Shown here in pieces: positions 7,567 through 15,883 of a DNA stretch of 64,000 bases. Numbering within the stretch: position 1 is the stretch's first letter; every line of letters starts with the position of its first letter. Under the pieces are notes generated by a model that searched no databases, was not told the origin of the DNA, and worked only from the letters and a program-made list of their open reading frames with translations. The position numbers and the translations under genes are program-made. The stretch comes from Streptomyces sp. SID8352 (GTDB lineage Bacteria; Actinomycetota; Actinomycetes; Streptomycetales; Streptomycetaceae), in the NCBI RefSeq assembly GCF_009862265.1, contig NZ_WWGX01000022.1, positions 219,551 to 283,550 on the forward strand. The letters are read 5' to 3'.

Positions 7567-8625
7567 CTAAGCCTCCGTGGGCACGGTCTCCGGAAGCTCG
7601 GCAGGAAGGGCCGCCGCGGCCTGGACCAGGGGCAGGGCCAGGAGGCCACCGGTGCCCTCGCCCACCCGGACGCCCAGGGACAGCAGCGGCTCCAGCGCCA
7701 TCCGGTCCAGTGCCTTCGCCAGCGCGGGCTCGCCGCTGTCGTGCGCCGCCAGCCACCAGTCCGGCCCGCGGAACGCCGCCCGCTGGCCCACCAGCGCACA
7801 CGCCGCCGCGACCACGCCGTCCAGGATCACCGGGGTCTTCCGCACCGCGCTCTGCAGCAGAAAGCCCGTCATCGCCGTGAGGTCCGCCCCGCCCACCGTC
7901 GCCAGCAGCCGCAACTGGTCGCCGAGCACCGGCCGCGCCCGGCGCAGCGCGTCACGGATCGCCGCGCACTTGCGCATCCACGCGAGGTCGTCGACGGCCA
8001 CCCCGCCCCGCCCGGTCACGACCGACGCGTCCGTGCCGCACAGCGCCGCGATCAGCGTCGCCGCCGCCGTGGTGCCGCCGACGCTCAGATCGCCCAGCAC
8101 CACCAGATCCGTACCGGAGTCGGCCTCCTCGTCGGCCAGCGCGACGCCCGCGCGGAAGGCCGCCTCCGCCTCCTCCACGGTCAGCGCGTCCTCCCGGTCG
8201 ATCCGGCCGCTACCGCGCCGCACCCGGTGCCCCGAGACCCCGCCCGGCAGCGACTCCGGGTCGCAGTCCAACGCCATGTCGACCACCCGCACCGGCACGC
8301 CCATCCGCCGCGCCAGCACGGACACCGGCCGGGCGCCCTCCAGCACCTCGCGCACCAGCTCCCCGGCACCGCCCGCGGGCCGCGCCGAGACGTTCAGCTC
8401 CGCGATCCCGTGGTCGCCGGCGAAGAGCACCACCCGGGGGTGCTCGATGGGCCGCACCGTCACGGACGCCTGCGCCGTGGCCAGCCATTCACCCAGGTCG
8501 TCCAGACGGCCCAGCGCACCGGGCGGCACGTCCTGACGCTCCCGGCGCGCCTCGGCGTCGCGACGCACCCCGCCGTCGGGGCGCTCGATCAGGTCGGAGA
8601 AGTCGTCGAGATTCAGCGAGCTCAT
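7567..8625 (-). CDS. cobT: Nicotinate-nucleotide--dimethylbenzimidazole phosphoribosyltransferase
   Basis: A 352-residue enzyme that makes alpha-ribazole phosphate from nicotinate mononucleotide and dimethylbenzimidazole for the lower cobalamin loop. Family motifs are present: PRVVLFAGDHGIAE, the glycine-rich region around LVVLGDLSVGGTTAAATLIAAL, and GFLLQSAVRKTPVILDGVVA near the C-terminus. Length is typical. The ATG at 8625 (MSSLNLDDFSD) is supported by the normal N-terminus of the family. It is divergent from the methyltransferase gene at 8774. Together with cobS and cobU it completes nucleotide-loop assembly. Confidence 0.93.
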   Translation of the reverse strand: MSSLNLDDFSDLIERPDGGVRRDAEARRERQDVPPGALGRLDDLGEWLATAQASVTVRPIEHPRVVLFAGDHGIAELNVSARPAGGAGELVREVLEGARPVSVLARRMGVPVRVVDMALDCDPESLPGGVSGHRVRRGSGRIDREDALTVEEAEAAFRAGVALADEEADSGTDLVVLGDLSVGGTTAAATLIAALCGTDASVVTGRGGVAVDDLAWMRKCAAIRDALRRARPVLGDQLRLLATVGGADLTAMTGFLLQSAVRKTPVILDGVVAAACALVGQRAAFRGPDWWLAAHDSGEPALAKALDRMALEPLLSLGVRVGEGTGGLLALPLVQAAAALPAELPETVPTEA

Positions 8626-8773
8626 TCGTCGAACAGTACCGGCCCGGAGGGGTGGCCCGGGGGGTCACATCCGGACCGCGCCCCCCGGGAGTCGCTCCAC
8701 CCGACACAGGCATCCGCTACATACCGTTTCGACACGGTGTGTCCTACGTTCCGCACGCTCCCGGGAGCCGCCC

Positions 8774-9496
8774 ATGTCCGTCCCCTCCGTCCCCCCGCCA
8801 CCCCCGGTACCTCCCGTCAGCCGGATGCCGCAGGCGCCGCCCCCGCCCCGGCACCTCCCGCGCCGCGCCGACTGCCCCTGGTGCGGCTCGCCCCGGCTGC
8901 GCGGCCCCCGCGCCGGGTACGACGCCTGCCGGGACTGCCGTCACGCCTTCCGCAACCCGGCCCGCCCCGACGGCCCGCCGCCCGGCTCCCCGCTGCGCGC
9001 CGGGGTGCGGCGCGGGCACCGCCGCGCCGCCCGCGCGCTGTTCCGGCACAGCCCCGGGCCGGAGAGCTGGCTGGACGTGGGCACCGGCGACGGCGCCTTC
9101 CCGGCGGCGGCCCGCGAACTGTTCCCGTACACCTCTTTCGACGGGACCGACCCGGGCCACCGCGTGCTCCGCGCCCACGCGGCGGAACGCGTCGAGGAGG
9201 CGTACGTCGGCCGCCTGACGGACCCGCACCTCGCCGCACGGCTGCGGGCCCGCTACGACGTGGTCAGCCTCCTGCGCCACCTCGCGGACGCCGCCGACCC
9301 CCGCGCCGAACTCCGCGCCGCCGTGGACGCCCTGCGTCCCGGCGGCCACCTGCTCGTGGAGGTCCTGGACCCGCGCCGCCCGCTCGCCCCGCCCCCGGAG
9401 GGCCTCCGCGCCGAACTGCGCGACCGCGGCTGCGCGGTGCTCACCGGCGAGCGCTCCCGCCGGGTCGTCGCCCGCAAGGGGGCGTCAGCCGCGTAG
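8774..9496 (+). CDS. Class I SAM-dependent methyltransferase with N-terminal zinc knuckle
   Basis: The 240-residue product has a proline-rich N-terminus, a treble-clef-like CPWC...CRDC knuckle at residues 34-57, then a Rossmann methyltransferase core: motif I SWLDVGTGDGAFPAAARE, an acidic strand FDGTDP, and a late strand LRPGGHLLVEVLDP. This zinc-plus-methyltransferase layout occurs in many actinobacterial methyltransferases; the substrate cannot be told from sequence. It converges on the cobU fusion gene and overlaps its 3' end by 12 bp. Confidence 0.75.
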   Translation: MSVPSVPPPPPVPPVSRMPQAPPPPRHLPRRADCPWCGSPRLRGPRAGYDACRDCRHAFRNPARPDGPPPGSPLRAGVRRGHRRAARALFRHSPGPESWLDVGTGDGAFPAAARELFPYTSFDGTDPGHRVLRAHAAERVEEAYVGRLTDPHLAARLRARYDVVSLLRHLADAADPRAELRAAVDALRPGGHLLVEVLDPRRPLAPPPEGLRAELRDRGCAVLTGERSRRVVARKGASAA

Positions 9497-10684
9497 CACC
9501 AGGGCCTGCCCGGCCACCACCAGCACCACCTGCTCGCACTCGCCCGCGAACGCCGCGTTCAGCCGCCCCAGTTCGTCCCGGTAGCGGCGGCCCGACGCGG
9601 TGGCCGGCACGATCCCCGACCCCACCTCGTTGGAGACCGCCACCACGGTGCGCCGGGTCCCGCGCACCGCCTCCGTCAGCTCCCGGGTCCGCTCGCGCAG
9701 CGCCCGCTCGCCGCCGTCCGCCCACTGGGCGTCGTCCCACGCGCCGACCTCGTCCATCGCGTCCGTCAGCCACAGCGACAGGCAGTCGACGAGGAGCGGC
9801 GGCCCCTGGGCGGTCAGCAGCGGCACCAGGTCGCAGGTCTCGGCGGTCCGCCACGAGCCCGGCCGCCGCTCCCGGTGCACGCGCACCCGCTCCCCCCACT
9901 CGGTGTCCCCGCCCCGCGAGCCGCCCGTCGCCACGTACAGCACGTCGGGGAACGACTCCAGCCTCCGTTCGGCCTCCACCGACTTGCCCGACCGGGCGCC
10001 GCCCAGCACCAGGGTCCGGCGCGGCACGTCCGGCACGTCCTCGTACGCCCCCACCACCAGCGTCGTCCCGTCCGGCACCGCCCGCGCCCCCGCCGCCGCG
10101 AGCCGCCGGGCCAGCTCGCGGCCCGGCGGCACCCCGTGGTCCAGGTGGACGGCGACCACGTCGGTCGTCGGGCCCACCGCCCCGGCCGCCCGCAGCCGGG
10201 CCAGCGCGTCCGGCCGCCCCACCACGTCCGTCAGCACCAGGTCGTAGGGCCCGGCCGGCTCCTCCAGACCGGCCGGCGCCCCGCCCGGCGGCAGGTACAG
10301 CAGCCGCTGCCCGTCCGGGCCGGTGACCTCGTACCCGGTGCCCGGCGCGTCCAGCGCCACCGCCCGCACCCGGTGCCCGGTCAGCAGCGCCAGCCGCCGC
10401 CCGTCGGGAACCCGCCCCGGCTGCGGCAGTCCCGCCGGGACCTCCACGGCGGGGCCGTCGTGCGGATGGGAGAGCAGTACCTGGCGCACCCCGGCCAGGG
10501 AGTGCCCGGCGCGGGCGGCGGCGAACGCGGCCCCGGGCAGCAGGTCGAGCAGCAGCGCCCCGTCCACCAGCAGCGCGGTCGCCCCGCGCGCGTCCTCGCC
10601 CTGGGCGACGGCACAGGCCGCGCAGGGACAGTCGGGGCGGGGGAGTCCCGCGGGGGCACCGGTGCCGAGCAGAGTCACGTCCAC
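9485..10684 (-). CDS. cobU: Fusion of a metallo-beta-lactamase-like domain with adenosylcobinamide kinase/guanylyltransferase (CobU)
   Basis: The 399-residue protein has two parts. Residues 1-220 look like a metallo-beta-lactamase/PqqB-type fold (VTLLGTGAPAG, LVDGALLLDL, VLLSHPHDGPAVE, VVAVHLDHG), but the usual H-x-H-x-D-H site is degenerate. Residues from about 230 are CobU: P-loop GGARSGKS, then VDCLSLWLTD and VSNEVGSGIVP. CobU phosphorylates adenosylcobinamide and transfers GMP to it, feeding CobS. The start could be GTG 10684 or GTG 10678; no ribosome site is visible, so initiation may be leaderless. Confidence 0.85.
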   Translation of the reverse strand: MDVTLLGTGAPAGLPRPDCPCAACAVAQGEDARGATALLVDGALLLDLLPGAAFAAARAGHSLAGVRQVLLSHPHDGPAVEVPAGLPQPGRVPDGRRLALLTGHRVRAVALDAPGTGYEVTGPDGQRLLYLPPGGAPAGLEEPAGPYDLVLTDVVGRPDALARLRAAGAVGPTTDVVAVHLDHGVPPGRELARRLAAAGARAVPDGTTLVVGAYEDVPDVPRRTLVLGGARSGKSVEAERRLESFPDVLYVATGGSRGGDTEWGERVRVHRERRPGSWRTAETCDLVPLLTAQGPPLLVDCLSLWLTDAMDEVGAWDDAQWADGGERALRERTRELTEAVRGTRRTVVAVSNEVGSGIVPATASGRRYRDELGRLNAAFAGECEQVVLVVAGQALVLRG

Positions 10685-10848
10685 GCAGACGATTTTCGCC
10701 GGTGCCCCCGCCCGACGCGCGCCCGCGCCCCCGCCGCCGCACCCGGACCTTCTACGAAGCGCCCCGTTCAGCGCATAGGCTGCGACCGGGGGCCGGACGA
10801 CGCGCCGGTCCCCGCACCGCAGCGGGTGCTCACATCTGGGAGGCGTAC

Positions 10849-11148
10849 ATGGCGGCATGGACGTGGCGGTTCGAGACGGCCGACGGGACGGAGGTCCAGC
10901 CCTCGGTGCGGCCCGAGGAGTTCACCACGCAGGGGGACGCCGAGTCCTGGATCGGCGAGTACTGGAAGGAACTCAAGGACGGCGGCGCGGACCAGGTGCG
11001 GCTGTTCGAGGACGCCACCGAGATCTACGGCCCGATGAGCCTGCACGCCGAGGGGTCCGAGGGGTCCGAGGGCGCCGAGGCGGACGGCGGGGCCGGCTCC
11101 GCGGACGCCGCGGAGGGCGCCGCCGCCCCGGGGAGTGCCGAGGGCTGA
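10849..11148 (+). CDS. Small conserved hypothetical protein
   Basis: A 99-residue acidic protein of unknown function. The first 65 residues (MAAWTWRFETADGTEVQPS, then FTTQGDAESWIGEYWKEL) look like a compact folded domain with several aromatic residues; the remaining tail is low-complexity Glu/Gly/Ala. The ATG at 10849 has GGGAGG at 10838-10843, five nt upstream. It is divergent from the cobU fusion and sits alone, ending in a hairpin region shared with the convergent protease gene. I recall similar proteins in many Streptomyces but no assigned role. Confidence 0.7.
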   Translation: MAAWTWRFETADGTEVQPSVRPEEFTTQGDAESWIGEYWKELKDGGADQVRLFEDATEIYGPMSLHAEGSEGSEGAEADGGAGSADAAEGAAAPGSAEG

Positions 11149-11161
11149 CGGGGTCCGGCGG

Positions 11162-11207
11162 GGCCGGGCGGGTTCTGGCGGCACGGTCCGGCGGGCCCCG
11201 CCCGGCC
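11162..11207. terminator. Bidirectional hairpin between convergent genes
   Basis: GGCCGGGCGGG at 11162-11172 pairs with CCCGCCCGGCC at 11197-11207 across a 24-nt loop. It lies between the 3' ends of the small hypothetical gene and the protease gene, where a terminator is expected; no T-tract is present, as is usual in Streptomyces. Confidence 0.45.
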
Positions 11208-11293
11208 GACGCCCCGGGAGGTCCGGCGCGGGCGCCAAGGCGCCGCCCGCCGTCGGCCCCGGCCCCGCCCGCTCCCCGCTCCCCGCTCCCCGC

Positions 11294-12376
11294 TCACTGC
11301 TCACCCAGCGTCACCTCGGCGGAGTGTTCGTCACCGCCCCGCGTGTACGTCACCTTCGTCCGGTCGCCCGGTTCCAGCGGCGCCAGGGCCTCCGCGAGCG
11401 AGGTCACCGTGGTGATCCGCGCGTCGCCCACACCGGTGATGACGTCCCCCGGCCGCAGCCCCGCCTTCTTCGCCGCCCCGTCGTCGCTCACCTCGACGAC
11501 GGCCGCCCCGGCGGGCCGGTAGGAGTCGTTCACCACCGTCCGGACGGTGATCCCGAGCGCCGCCCGGCCGGAGTCGGTGACCCGGCCCTTGGCGATGATC
11601 TGGTCGGCCACCGTGCGCACCATCGACGCGGGGATCGCGAACCCGATGCCGGGAGCCGCGCTGTCCGGGAGGCCGGGGTCGGTCGCGGCGAGCGTTGGGA
11701 TGCCGATGACCCGGCTGTCGAGACCCACCAGGGCGCCGCCGCTGTTGCCCGGGTTGATCGCCGCCGACGTCTGCACCATGTTGCCGATGGTCGCGCCCGT
11801 GCCGCCGCCGCTGCGGCCCTCCGTGACGGTCCGCCCGGTCGCGGAGACGATGCCCTGCGTCACGCTGGACGACAGCCCCAGCGGCGAGCCCATCGCCAGC
11901 ACGATCTGCCCGACCTCCACCTTCGAGGAGTCGCCGAAGGAGGCCGCCTTCACCCCGCGGGGCACCTTGTCGAGTTTGATCACGGCGAGGTCCTGCTGCG
12001 GGTAGGAGGAGACCAGCGTGGCGTCGAGCGGCTCCTCGCTGTGCGCGGTGGTCACCCGGAAGGACCTGCCGTCGCCGACGACGTGCGCGTTGGTGACCAC
12101 GTGCCCCTCGCCGTCGTAGACCACGCCCGAGCCCAGCGAGTCCCCGGCCTGGATCTGCACCACCGACGGCAGTACGTCCTTGATCACCCGCTGGTAGTCG
12201 GACTGGAGGTCGTCGGCCGCGCGCGGAGCCGCGGCCCGCGCCGCGACGCCCTCCGCCGCGCCCCGGGCGCCGCCGCCGGAACCCGCCGCGGAACACCCGG
12301 CGATCAGGAGCGCGGAGCAGGCCAGCGCGGTCGCGGGGGCGGCGGCGCGGAACACACGAGTACGGGAAGCGTCCAT
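11294..12376 (-). CDS. HtrA/DegP-type serine protease lipoprotein with C-terminal PDZ domain
   Basis: The 360-residue product has a lipoprotein signal peptide (ALLIAGCSAAG), a chymotrypsin-fold protease domain with catalytic triad His98 (TNAHVVGD), Asp129 (QQDLAVIKLD) and Ser212 (NPGNSGGALVG), and a PDZ domain at about 270-360 (GLRPGDVITGVGDARI). Such S1C proteases degrade or refold misfolded proteins outside the membrane during envelope stress. All catalytic residues are present. The ATG at 12376 gives an intact signal peptide; the longer frame to 12577 crosses a dispersed repeat and was rejected. The pspA envelope-stress genes lie 2 kb away. Confidence 0.9.
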   Translation of the reverse strand: MDASRTRVFRAAAPATALACSALLIAGCSAAGSGGGARGAAEGVAARAAAPRAADDLQSDYQRVIKDVLPSVVQIQAGDSLGSGVVYDGEGHVVTNAHVVGDGRSFRVTTAHSEEPLDATLVSSYPQQDLAVIKLDKVPRGVKAASFGDSSKVEVGQIVLAMGSPLGLSSSVTQGIVSATGRTVTEGRSGGGTGATIGNMVQTSAAINPGNSGGALVGLDSRVIGIPTLAATDPGLPDSAAPGIGFAIPASMVRTVADQIIAKGRVTDSGRAALGITVRTVVNDSYRPAGAAVVEVSDDGAAKKAGLRPGDVITGVGDARITTVTSLAEALAPLEPGDRTKVTYTRGGDEHSAEVTLGEQ

Positions 12377-12502
12377 GCCCCGAGTCTCACCGGGCCCCGG
12401 CGGCCCGGCCCCCGGTGCACACCCGAACGGGCGCCCCGGGCGGAGCCGCGCCCAGTGCCGCGGGCGGAAGGGGCCACCGGCAAGCCCCTCCGCCACCGTG
12501 CC

Positions 12503-12680
12503 GGGCCCTGTCCGGCGGTTGTCGTCGGCGCTCGTGGCGCGGCCGCGCGGCGTCAGGTGTGTGTGCTCCCGCCGCACCGGCCCCGGGCCTTCGTACGGGA
12601 CGTACTCGGGGCCGGGGCCGGGGCGGCGGGAGTGCGTGCATGGCGTCGTGAGGCGGACGGGAACCGCCGGACGGGCCTCA
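12503..12680 (-). mobile_element. MITE-like non-coding element, copy 1 (inverted relative to copy 2)
   Basis: A 178-bp segment between the protease gene start and the stop codon of the methyltransferase gene. Its ends are imperfect inverted repeats: CCCTGTCCGGCGGTTGTCGT from 12506 and, on the other strand from 12676, GCCCGTCCGGCGGTTCCCGT. The reverse complement aligns along its whole length with 59459-59634; 12589-12663 versus 59476-59550 has five mismatches in 75 bp by eye. It encodes nothing. The minus-strand end begins exactly at the TGA stop of the neighbouring gene. A transposon-derived, non-autonomous element is the best reading. Confidence 0.65.
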
Positions 12681-13469
12681 GCGGCCGCGCACCCCGCACA
12701 GGTGGAGCAGTCCCGCGACCCCCCGGTAGGGGTCCGTCCGTCCGGCCCGCTCCTCGGCGGCCAGCAGGGCCGTCAGGTCCTTCGGGGGCACCGTGCCGTC
12801 GGCGGCCGTGTCCGTGAGCACCCGTACGCCGTACCAGGAGTGCAGGGGCGCGCCGATGCCCGCCAGCTTGGCGGTCAGGGTGGCCAGCCGGTCCGCGCGG
12901 ACCTCCAGTCCCTCGCGGTCGCGGCAGGAGACGCCGTCGAAGGCGGCCAGCGCGCCGGACCAGTCACCGGCCAGACCGGGACGCATCGCGAGCGCGTCGC
13001 CGTTGCGCACCAGCAGCGACAGCAGCCCGCCCTGGGCGAGCATCCGGGCCAGCCCCGCCAGCAGCGGGTCCGGCTCCTCGGTGTACATCAGGACGCCGTG
13101 GCAGAGCACGACGTCGAAGCTGCCGGGCAGGAAGTGCACCCCGGTGTCCCGGCCGTCGCCCTCGATGATCCGCATCCGCTCCCGGATGCCCTCGGGCTCG
13201 CCCGCCAGGGCCCGGCGCGCCGCGGCGGTCAGCGCCGCGTCCCGCTCCAGGCCGGTCACCTGGTGCCCGGCCCGCGCCAGCCGCAGCGCCCGGGTGCCGT
13301 GGCCCATGCCCACGTCGAGCACGCGCAGCCGCCGGCCGACCGGGAACCGGCCGGCTATCTGCTCGTCGAGCTGGCGGGCCACCAGCTCCTGGCGCACGAT
13401 GCCGCGCAGATCGGCGGCCTCCACGGGCCGGGCGTCCGCGGCGCCCTCGGGAAGGGGTGGCGCGCTCAG
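12678..13469 (-). CDS. SAM-dependent methyltransferase
   Basis: The 263-residue product has a class I methyltransferase core: motif I RVLDVGMGHGTRALRLA at about 50-66, acidic GLERDAAL, RMRIIEGDGRDTG, and FDVVLCHGVLMYTEEPDP. It resembles the SmtA/CmoM group but the substrate is unknown. The proposed start is an unusual CTG at 13469 that forms a CTGA overlap with the stop of the DUF3043 gene and has GGAGAG five nt upstream; the next candidate is GTG at 13424. Both genes are on one minus-strand transcript. The stop TGA coincides with the end of the MITE-like element. Confidence 0.8.
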   Translation of the reverse strand: MSAPPLPEGAADARPVEAADLRGIVRQELVARQLDEQIAGRFPVGRRLRVLDVGMGHGTRALRLARAGHQVTGLERDAALTAAARRALAGEPEGIRERMRIIEGDGRDTGVHFLPGSFDVVLCHGVLMYTEEPDPLLAGLARMLAQGGLLSLLVRNGDALAMRPGLAGDWSGALAAFDGVSCRDREGLEVRADRLATLTAKLAGIGAPLHSWYGVRVLTDTAADGTVPPKDLTALLAAEERAGRTDPYRGVAGLLHLCGVRGR

Positions 13470-14059
13470 GGCCTCTCTCCGCGCTTGACCTGCGGCTTCG
13501 GCAGACGGAGCCGGCGCATCTGGAGCGAGCGCATCAGGCCGTAGGCGACCGCGCCGCGGCGGGAGGTGTCGGGGAAGCGCTCGGTGAGGCGCTTGCGCAG
13601 CCGGAACCCGGTGCTGATCGAGTCGAGCACGATCAGCACGATCACGACCATCCACAGGAGCAGCGCCGCGTTCTGCAGGGCGGGCACCTGGATCACGCTC
13701 AGGATCAGGATGACCACGGCCATCGGCAGGAAGTACTCGGCGATGTTGAACCGAGAGTCGATGAAGTCGCGGGCGTACTTGCGCACCGGGCCCTTGTCCC
13801 GGGCGGGCATGTACCGCTCGTCGCCGTTGGCCAGCGCCTGGCGCTGGCGCTCCAGCGCGCTGCGGCGCTCCTCGCGCTGGCGCTTCGAGGCCTCCTTGCG
13901 CGTCATCGGCGTGTTGGCGACGCTGCGGCGCTGGGACTGGGCCTGGCTGCGCTTGGGCGTGGGCCTGCCCTTGGGGGCCTGCGGGTCACGGGGCTGCTTG
14001 GAGGCGTCCAGCGCGTTGGCGGCGGAGGCCTTCTCTTCCTTGGCACGGCTACGGAACAC
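13466..14059 (-). CDS. DUF3043 family membrane protein
   Basis: The 197-residue protein has a highly charged N-terminal half (FRSRAKEEK, PKGRPTPKRSQAQSQRR, MTRKEASKRQREERR), the conserved motif YMPARDKGPVRKYARDFIDS, then two hydrophobic helices (FLPMAVVILILSVIQV; NAALLLWMVVIVLIVLDSI) and a basic C-terminus. This is the layout of the actinobacterial DUF3043 family, whose role is unknown. The GTG at 14059 is chosen because VFRSRAKEEK matches the usual N-terminus as I recall it. It is divergent from pspA, with which its position is conserved, suggesting a membrane-stress link (inference). Confidence 0.8.
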   Translation of the reverse strand: MFRSRAKEEKASAANALDASKQPRDPQAPKGRPTPKRSQAQSQRRSVANTPMTRKEASKRQREERRSALERQRQALANGDERYMPARDKGPVRKYARDFIDSRFNIAEYFLPMAVVILILSVIQVPALQNAALLLWMVVIVLIVLDSISTGFRLRKRLTERFPDTSRRGAVAYGLMRSLQMRRLRLPKPQVKRGERP

Positions 14060-14312
14060 AACACCCAAGGGTACGGGGTGGGGGAGGGCGGCCCGTCGCC
14101 CGGTCGGGAACGATCCGGCAACGCCACGCGTCTCCAAGGGGGACAGAGCGGACACGGCTCCTCCTTCCGTGGGAGGAGGCGGGGCGCGCAGTCGTCCTCG
14201 GGGAGGAGCGCATCGGGTCCCGGACAGTGCGGTAATGGAGACATGGCCCGTACTGTGGGTTCTGATGCAGTCGGTGCAGCCGGAGTCGGTCAGAAGGGGG
14301 CGCGCGAAGCCC

Positions 14313-15110
14313 ATGAGCGGTGTCATGAAGCGTATGGGGATGATCTTCCGCGCAAAGGCCAACAAGGCCCTTGACCGGGCCGAGGACCCGCGCGAGACCC
14401 TCGATTACTCGTACCAGAAGCAGCTTGAGCTGCTGCAGAAGGTGCGCCGCGGCGTCGCCGACGTGGCCACCAGCCGCAAGCGCCTGGAGCTCCAGCTCAA
14501 CCAGCTCCAGTCGCAGTCCTCCAAGCTGGAGGACCAGGGCCGCAAGGCTCTCGCGCTGGGCCGGGAGGACCTGGCCCGCGAGGCGCTCTCGCGCCGCGCC
14601 GCGCTCCAGCAGCAGGTGACGGACCTGGAGACGCAGCACGCCACGCTCCAGGGCGAGGAGGAGAAGCTCACCCTCGCGGCCCAGCGGCTCCAGGCCAAGG
14701 TGGACGCCTTCCGCACCAAGAAGGAGACCATCAAGGCCACCTACACGGCCGCCCAGGCGCAGACCCGCATCGGCGAGGCGTTCTCCGGCATCTCGGAGGA
14801 GATGGGCGACGTGGGCCTGGCCATCCAGCGGGCCGAGGACAAGACCGCCCAGCTCCAGGCCCGGGCCGGCGCCATCGACGAACTGCTCGCCTCCGGTGCC
14901 CTCGACGACCAGTCCGGCATGCACAAGGACGACATCCAGGCCGAGCTGGACCGGCTCTCCGGTGGTACGGATGTGGAGCTGGAACTGCAGCGGATGAAGG
15001 CCGAACTGGCCGGGGGCTCCGGCGCCGACCGCCAGGCCATCGAGGGAGGCCAGGGCGAGGCGCGTCCCCAGCAGCAGTCGCAGGACACCCCGCGCTTCGA
15101 CAAGCAGTAG
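14313..15110 (+). CDS. pspA: Phage shock protein A / IM30-family protein
   Basis: The 265-residue product is predicted almost entirely alpha-helical coiled coil, starting MSGVMKRMGMIFRAKANKALDRAEDPRETLDYSY, the PspA/IM30 hallmark with an amphipathic N-terminal helix. PspA coats the inner face of the membrane and protects it under envelope stress; S. coelicolor PspA is strongly stress-induced. The C-terminus is a Gln-rich, probably disordered tail (ARPQQQSQDTPRFDKQ). The ATG at 14313 has only a distant purine-rich site (AGAAGGGGG, 14292-14300); ATG 14325 is an alternative. pspAA follows 20 nt downstream. Confidence 0.93.
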   Translation: MSGVMKRMGMIFRAKANKALDRAEDPRETLDYSYQKQLELLQKVRRGVADVATSRKRLELQLNQLQSQSSKLEDQGRKALALGREDLAREALSRRAALQQQVTDLETQHATLQGEEEKLTLAAQRLQAKVDAFRTKKETIKATYTAAQAQTRIGEAFSGISEEMGDVGLAIQRAEDKTAQLQARAGAIDELLASGALDDQSGMHKDDIQAELDRLSGGTDVELELQRMKAELAGGSGADRQAIEGGQGEARPQQQSQDTPRFDKQ

Positions 15111-15130
15111 GCCACGCCGAGGAGGGCGAC

Positions 15131-15415
15131 ATGATCGTACGGATCATGGGGGAGGGGCAGGTGTCGCTGGCCGACGGCCGCCTCACCGAGCTGAACGAGC
15201 TGGACGACGAGCTTCTGGCCGAGGTGGAGAAGGGCGACGGCCCGGGCTTCCGGGCCACCCTCCAGGCGCTCCTGTCCAAGGTCCGCGACCTGGGCGAACC
15301 CGTGCCGGACGACTCCCTCCAGCCGTCCGACCTCATCCTCCCGGCCGCCGACGCCACCCTGGAGGAGGTCCGCGCCCTCCTCAGCGACGACGGCCTGATC
15401 CCGGGCGGCGCCTGA
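15131..15415 (+). CDS. pspAA: PspA-associated protein PspAA
   Basis: A 94-residue acidic protein starting MIVRIMGEGQVSLADGRLTE, with a helical body LNELDDELLAEVEKGD and ending LPAADATLEEVRALLSDDG. This is the PspAA family that directly follows pspA in actinobacteria and is presumed to modulate PspA. The ATG has GAGGAGGG about five nt upstream. It is co-transcribed with pspA. No membrane segment or catalytic motif is visible. Confidence 0.85.
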   Translation: MIVRIMGEGQVSLADGRLTELNELDDELLAEVEKGDGPGFRATLQALLSKVRDLGEPVPDDSLQPSDLILPAADATLEEVRALLSDDGLIPGGA

Positions 15416-15883
15416 CCCTCCGGGGCACGGCGGCACGGGACCCGACGCCGGGGGCGCGCCCCGGGCGGGCGCGGTGGCCCCGGGGCGGCCCGCCGCGAGA
15501 CGCGGGCGCGCGCCGCCGTCCCGTGCCGCAGGGCTCCCGGCGGAGCCGCGCCGCCGGGACACCCGCTTGGTCCGCCACGGGACGAGCCCCGCCCGGCCCG
15601 GCCGGGACACCCGCTTGGGCCGCCCATGGGCCGAGCCCCGCCCGGCCCATGGACCCGCCGACCGGATCGCGGACCCGCCCGTCGCGTCGGGCGCCCGTGC
15701 CCGGCCCCGTGAGCGCGTCCGTCGAGCCCGGTCCGTGAGCGCGCCGCCCCGTACCGGCGCTCCCGGCGGTGCCGCGCGGCGCCCCGCGTCGACGGGCGCT
15801 CCGGCCGGCCGCACCGCACCGGCGGGGGAACCGGTGCGCGGTCCGGCCCCGGTGGGCCCCGCGCCCCGCTACCGTAGGCCCGT
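15416..15883. other. Non-coding spacer upstream of the histidine kinase gene
   Basis: About 470 nt with no credible gene. It includes a 48-bp direct duplication at 15556-15651 and a perfect 12-bp palindrome GGGGCGCGCCCC at 15451-15462. The kinase promoter should lie at its right end; a TACCGT-like -10 about 10 nt before the GTG would imply a near-leaderless transcript (inference). Confidence 0.5.
15556..15651. repeat. 48-bp direct tandem duplication
   Basis: The unit beginning GGGACACCCGCTTGGTCCGC at 15556 is repeated from 15604 with a few substitutions, both copies including CGAGCCCCGCCCGGCCC. Confidence 0.7.

Noticed and set aside
7076..7570. Frames across the tandem repeat array encoding repeated TRARREGD- or APAHGGKG-like peptides
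   Set aside because: The repeats are not in register with a single frame (unit length is not a multiple of three), so a repetitive protein is unlikely; frames lack ribosome sites.
5304..10684. A cobalamin riboswitch in the cob region
   Set aside because: I looked upstream of cobS, cobT and the cobU fusion and saw no B12-box-like sequence; the leaders are too short or too GC-rich to judge further without a covariance search.
12377..12577. N-terminal extension of the HtrA-like protease through the repeat element
   Set aside because: The ATG at 12376 gives a complete lipoprotein signal peptide; the extension would bury it and consists of MITE-like DNA.
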